Source: Bacteroidales bacterium (lineage in GTDB: Bacteria > Bacteroidota > Bacteroidia > Bacteroidales > UBA932). Taken from it: a DNA stretch of 64,000 bases. Numbering within the stretch: the first letter of the stretch is position 1; each line of letters opens with the position of its first letter. Below are positions 62,301 to 64,000 of this stretch, in pieces. The notes under the pieces were generated by a model. It saw only the letters and a list, made by a program, of their open reading frames with translations, searched no databases and was not told the origin of the DNA. The DNA lies in the NCBI GenBank assembly GCA_017617715.1, contig JAFZVQ010000034.1:1-64000 (forward strand), written 5' to 3'. The position numbers were made by a program, and so were the translations under genes.

Positions 62301-62457
62301 CGTTCAGTGGGACACTAAAAATATTGGTTTGGAGAAACATGCCATCAATTCCACTGCAGATGCATATCATCCGCATGTGAAGCACAAACCGTTCATATCT
62401 GCCAAAGAATCCATCAATAAAGATGGCAAGGTCGAAATCAATGTCATTATGAACTAA
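59320..62457 (+). CDS. Large lipoprotein: fimbrillin-like module + BspA (DUF285) repeats + M64 peptidase
   Basis: Start at ATG 59320 (MRIRFILWRNIPLVF). About 1045 residues. Lipobox ALIVGC. Residues about 30-290 form the same fimbrillin-like module as the two GLUG lipoproteins (VLQEDGSVWWSPGDEIGLF). Residues about 345-660 carry some ten 24-residue BspA-type leucine-rich repeats (LDLSSLNTDNVTNMSGMF and similar). Residues about 690-1020 are an M64 (IgA-peptidase-like) metallopeptidase with zinc motif HEFGHSFAKLADEY. BspA repeats bind host or matrix proteins and M64 enzymes cut proteins such as immunoglobulin, so a surface adhesin-protease is likely. A 41-aa small ORF starts 11 nt later. Confidence 0.88.
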   Translation: MRIRFILWRNIPLVFLALIVGCMKEVEIQPLEQDNLREVVFHAGWDPETKTVLQEDGSVWWSPGDEIGLFVETPSRHAFYKLTATNTEPAPRTDFIGQIEGEQDAISYLAIYPYNSATMYNGYSFKTTMPLTQIAREGTFDKGYLVSAAVSEDNHLYFHNLCGGIVFSVENEGINKITIKANAGELLAGTIAINKNLEIVADSQIGEYLKDYSSMLEVVAPNEGAFIPGKHYYAVIPAMTLNQGLSVTYYKGDKAGTYEYRQPIEIKRGVFKRLYGKDKDVIYHTCYQNVAELYSFLPKSIDKTSITEIHFHVNDATVTENQLAASVPVYYEVEGTSVNIYTSAEVFDISRVTANMFNGYFALQELDLSKTIVSNATSYFRMFMDCRSLESIIFGDWDTHKAFIMECMFARCEKLRALDLSFMDTRNVFKMNGMFATCESLVSLNLSSFDTSHVTEMRGLFGSCHSLSSLDFSSFDTSNVTDMGGMFSGCYNLESLDLSSLNTDNVTNMSGMFSSSLSLESLDLSGFNTANVTDMSGMFENCQSLRTINLSSFSTANVESFENMFHGCANLESLDLTKFNTSKAQSMWFMFGWCTSLKELDVSSFTSESLQRAGYMFGTCKRLQKLNLGAFDISQADCQYVGEAIMRTSKSGAIRCTPETRAVLEQTMDNNLLGSVTWLSLSDDINSFEYQRDPNLYYSSDFSKHETVKKLYSATKGKGIDIVLMGDVYSDRMIANGQYDADMELAADAIFSKEPMASLKDFFNVYIVYLVSDNEVIGESTALNAVEGGPLNVTAQIPEKYRILATGNGDLSAQDAIVIVNGTSGTSGYATMSARFEDNNYYDCDYGWGYSSAVVARGDHDYSDEYQITVAHEFGHSFAKLADEYVTNDTMIGEYDASVLADHFNRFGWYKNVDLSSDPAIIRWSRFLSDERYADDGVGIFEGGALYAHGVWRPSENSIMNNGTMFNAPSRAAIYNRIHKLAYGKDWQFDWEEFVQWDTKNIGLEKHAINSTADAYHPHVKHKPFISAKESINKDGKVEINVIMN

Positions 62458-62468
62458 AACAAAAAACA

Positions 62469-62594
62469 ATGAATAATCAATATATATCAATATATCACCG
62501 GCCCGAAGCGTGCATATTGAATATTGACCCGGACGAACTTCTTTGCATTAGTGGAAATCACGAAGGAATAGAGGAAGAGGATTGGGTTGATTAA
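62469..62594 (+). CDS. Small ORF of 41 aa, YxxP...LCxS family (copy 3)
   Basis: ATG AAT AAT CAA ... GTT GAT TAA, 11 nt after the M64 gene stop. Aligned on Cys26, Tyr is at -17, Pro at -14, Leu-Leu at -2/-1 and Ser at +2, identical spacing to the ORFs at 4261 and 6817; acidic tail EGIEEEDWVD. It is found in an AT-rich mobile unit while the other two are in a GC-rich chromosomal locus, but all three neighbour a fimbrillin-module lipoprotein. Function unknown. Confidence 0.75.
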   Translation: MNNQYISIYHRPEACILNIDPDELLCISGNHEGIEEEDWVD

Positions 62595-62600
62595 GAGACT

Positions 62601-62622
62601 TCGCATATATGGACACAAATTT
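62601..62622 (-). repeat. 22-bp inner inverted repeat, right copy
   Basis: Exact reverse complement of 57359-57380. Located 7 nt after the small-ORF stop and about 60 nt inside the right terminal repeat. Confidence 0.65.
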
Positions 62623-62683
62623 GGACTGTTTATGGATAGATAGGCTTTGTCAGAATCTTGGGTGATCATATTCAAAAACCCCT

Positions 62684-62826
62684 CCCCATAAAACAAAAAA
62701 GACCATCACAGTGTATTGTGACGGGTATATAGAGAGTTTAGTCTGTTTGGCTGATCGTAGTCATGCCAAGACTTATATATAGTTTGAGCCTCGATTGAGA
62801 GGCTCTTTGTAGCGGGGGTGGGGCAC
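62684..62826 (-). repeat. Right 143-bp terminal inverted repeat, structured
   Basis: Read on the minus strand it matches 57131-57274: tRNA 3' end, hairpin GAGCCTC/GAGGCTC, hairpin TGGCATGA/TCAGCCA, conserved block, terminator. The upstream tRNA body is absent here; the sequence before the shared 17 bp is unrelated. Confidence 0.9.
62695..62724 (-). terminator. Minus-strand terminator in the right repeat
   Basis: Inverted copy of the terminator at 57234-57263 (CCGTCACA...TGTGATGG, then T-tract on the minus strand). It would stop leftward transcription from the serine recombinase gene. Confidence 0.75.
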
Positions 62827-63054
62827 CTGCCCGCAAACACGATCATCTCTATATCCCTATCAAAAACACCCCTACAATCACTTGTAGTGCGATCTTCCCC
62901 AGTTTCAAATCTGCGACCTATATGGCCAGTCTTAACTTTGGTCGCATATATGTGCAACCGGTAGCGAATATAATCGTTATCGATCACACGGTCAAGAGTC
63001 CCCAGAAGTTTTTCCTAGTGGAATGATCCTGGGGATTCTTCTATCAATGTGCTG
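62827..63054. other. Non-coding gap with a third recombination-type motif
   Basis: No ORF is supported. It holds GGTCGCATATATG (62940-62952), the inverse of the core motif at 57370, within a GCGACC (62913)...GGTCGC (62940) inverted repeat, and CCCCAG (63001)...CTGGGG (63029) as a hairpin. It could hold an attachment or operator site for the recombinases on either side. Confidence 0.45.
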
Positions 63055-63699
63055 CTACAGGTGGAAAACCTTTTTTATCCTTTGTACCGTGGACTGGGAA
63101 TAGCCGGTAATGGCCGCTGTATGTCTAACTGATTCCCCAGATCGGAGACATCTGATGATAGACTTGTACTCTGCTGCTAACTGTGCCTTGTCCTTGACTC
63201 CTGAACCCTTGGGCTTACCGATCTTCCCACCATCCCTGATATACTTGTCCCTGCCTGACTTTAAGCGATAATAGATGGACTGACGCTCAAGTTCCGCTGC
63301 CGTTCCTAACACTGCTGTCATAATGGTGAGATAGGGGTTCTCCTTCCCTTCAGTATCAAAGATGGAGAGCTGTTCTTTCTGGAAGTAACAGTTGATATGG
63401 TGGTCTTTCAGGAACTTGATGGTCTCCAGGATCTCATCACATCTCCTACCAAGCCTGGAGAGTTCCGATACTAGGATGATGTCTATATGGTTCTCCTGGC
63501 AGAATGATAGAGCTTGTTGGAGAATGGGTCTATCCTTGTTGGCCTTCCCCCCTGATATGTGCTCCTGGAAGATCTTGACTATGGTGATGTGATTGGTGGA
63601 AGCGTAGCGCTGAAGGTCTTCTACCTGTCTGGTGGTATCTTGTCTGGCCTCTAAAGCTCCTGAACTTGAGCAACGGGAAAAGATGATAGCTTTCTTCAT
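63055..63699 (-). CDS. Serine recombinase (resolvase/invertase family)
   Basis: 214 residues. N-terminal catalytic domain with IIFSRCSSSGA (nucleophile Ser region), VSELSRLGRR (catalytic Arg) and TAAELERQSIYYRLKSG (the E-helix); C-terminal helix-turn-helix with HTAAITGYSQSTVQRI. Small-type serine recombinase, as in resolvases and DNA invertases. It lies just outside the terminal repeat and is transcribed towards it. It may be a separate mobile gene or part of the same recombination system. Confidence 0.92.
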   Translation of the reverse strand: MKKAIIFSRCSSSGALEARQDTTRQVEDLQRYASTNHITIVKIFQEHISGGKANKDRPILQQALSFCQENHIDIILVSELSRLGRRCDEILETIKFLKDHHINCYFQKEQLSIFDTEGKENPYLTIMTAVLGTAAELERQSIYYRLKSGRDKYIRDGGKIGKPKGSGVKDKAQLAAEYKSIIRCLRSGESVRHTAAITGYSQSTVQRIKKVFHL

Positions 63700-63881
63700 A
63701 ATGGGTGTATTGAGGGTTAAAGCGTGTTCAACTTAATCTGATAGGGTGATAGAATACGATGCGATTGTGCGGTGGGGATTATCTTTGATATAATCGACTA
63801 CGGGAGATCACCTCTGGATAGACCCCAGAAGAGATTGGGCAGTGCTCCTGGCCATAAGAATGTGAGAAGTGGTTGGGGGAC

Positions 63882-63912
63882 TTGTGGGTATCGAAAATAA
63901 TTCCTATCTTTG
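63882..63912 (+). promoter_or_regulatory. Promoter of the DUF4160 gene
   Basis: -7 TATCTTTG (63905-63912) with TTGT 19 nt upstream (63882-63885), about 27 nt before the ATG. A second TATCTTTG at 63780-63787 has no good -33. Confidence 0.6.
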
Positions 63913-63939
63913 CGGTGAACACTTAAAGATATAGACTAT

Positions 63940-64000
63940 ATGCCAGAAATATTCAGATTCTTTGGATTCTCGTTCTTCTTCTACAGCAAGGAGCACGACC
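63940..64000 (+). CDS. DUF4160-domain protein, 3' truncated by window edge
   Basis: Only 20 codons are inside the window: MPEIFRFFGFSFFFYSKEHD. This is the very conserved start of DUF4160 proteins (about 80 residues), usually encoded with a DUF2442 partner and often described as toxin-antitoxin-like in mobile DNA. The partner would lie outside the window. Confidence 0.8.
   Translation, partial: MPEIFRFFGFSFFFYSKEHD

Larger units (their letters stand above)
57131..62826. mobile_element. Putative tRNA-associated mobile/invertible unit with terminal inverted repeats
   Basis: A 5.7-kb AT-rich segment bounded by 144/143-bp inverted repeats that both carry the 3' end of tRNA-Met. It contains a tyrosine recombinase near the left end, a structured non-coding stretch, an unknown gene, a BspA-repeat/M64 lipoprotein and a small ORF. 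Inside the repeats lies a second, 22-bp inverted pair (57359-57380 and 62601-62622). Integration at a tRNA normally leaves direct repeats; the inverted layout suggests an invertible segment or two elements joined in opposite orientation. Confidence 0.6.

Noticed and set aside
62706..62987. 93-residue minus-strand ORF next to the right terminal repeat
   Set aside because: It is read through the tRNA-derived part of the repeat and the hairpins; the resulting protein has no coherent pattern.

Overview
The window reads as chromosomal DNA of a gut-type Bacteroidales bacterium. The evidence is a SusC/SusD pair, many lipoproteins with Bacteroidetes-style lipoboxes, a NigD-like protein, an S46 dipeptidyl-peptidase, GldH, and many promoters with the Bacteroidetes -7 box TAnnTTTG. 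Most of it is fairly GC-rich; the segment from about 57.2 to 64 kb is visibly more AT-rich and looks acquired. A lineage near the rumen/gut RC9 or Rikenellaceae-like groups is my guess, not something the sequence proves.

Layout. 0-0.7 kb: end of a PD-(D/E)XK (Rpn-type) nuclease gene. 0.8-17.7 kb (minus strand): one long, tightly packed operon-like locus in the order SusC, SusD, BACON-type surface lipoprotein, two MBL-fold hydrolases, M14 carboxypeptidase-like protein, small ORF, fimbrillin/GLUG-type lipoprotein, small ORF, second such lipoprotein, third MBL-fold hydrolase without a normal start. It has the build of a polysaccharide-utilisation locus but no recognisable glycosidase. 17.8-32 kb: housekeeping and exported genes (aspS, a TSCPD protein, an S51-peptidase/ATP-grasp fusion, serpin, EF-G2-like factor, HTH regulator, rnhB, DPP7-like peptidase, Mrp, rsmA). 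31.7-40.4 kb: vWA lipoprotein, two ECF sigma modules each paired with a protein joining an anti-sigma-like N-terminus to a beta-barrel-like C-terminus, tRNA-Pro, EnvC and a TPR protein. 40.5-53.8 kb: phosphopantetheinyl transferase, mdh, lolD, lgt, a TolC/adaptor/RND efflux operon, then trxA-LOG-polyprenyl synthase-holB-ricT-gldH, whose coding regions nearly all overlap. 53.9-56.9 kb: ribosomal block rplM-rpsI-rpsB-tsf.

57.1-62.8 kb is a probable mobile or invertible unit beside tRNA-Met. Long inverted repeats that include the 3' end of the tRNA bound a tyrosine recombinase, a structured non-coding stretch, an unknown small gene, a very large BspA-repeat/M64-peptidase lipoprotein and a small ORF. 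A serine recombinase and the start of a DUF4160 gene follow.

The most interesting signals are: (1) three unannotated 41-45-residue ORFs with the exactly spaced pattern Y-x2-P-x11-[VL]-[VL]-C-x-S, each next to a lipoprotein with the same fimbrillin-like N-terminal module, two in the chromosome locus and one in the mobile unit; (2) two roughly 143-bp inverted repeats whose differences preserve hairpins through paired base changes, pointing to a selected RNA or folded-DNA structure; (3) a dispersed repeat found at five convergent gene junctions and nowhere else that I noticed.
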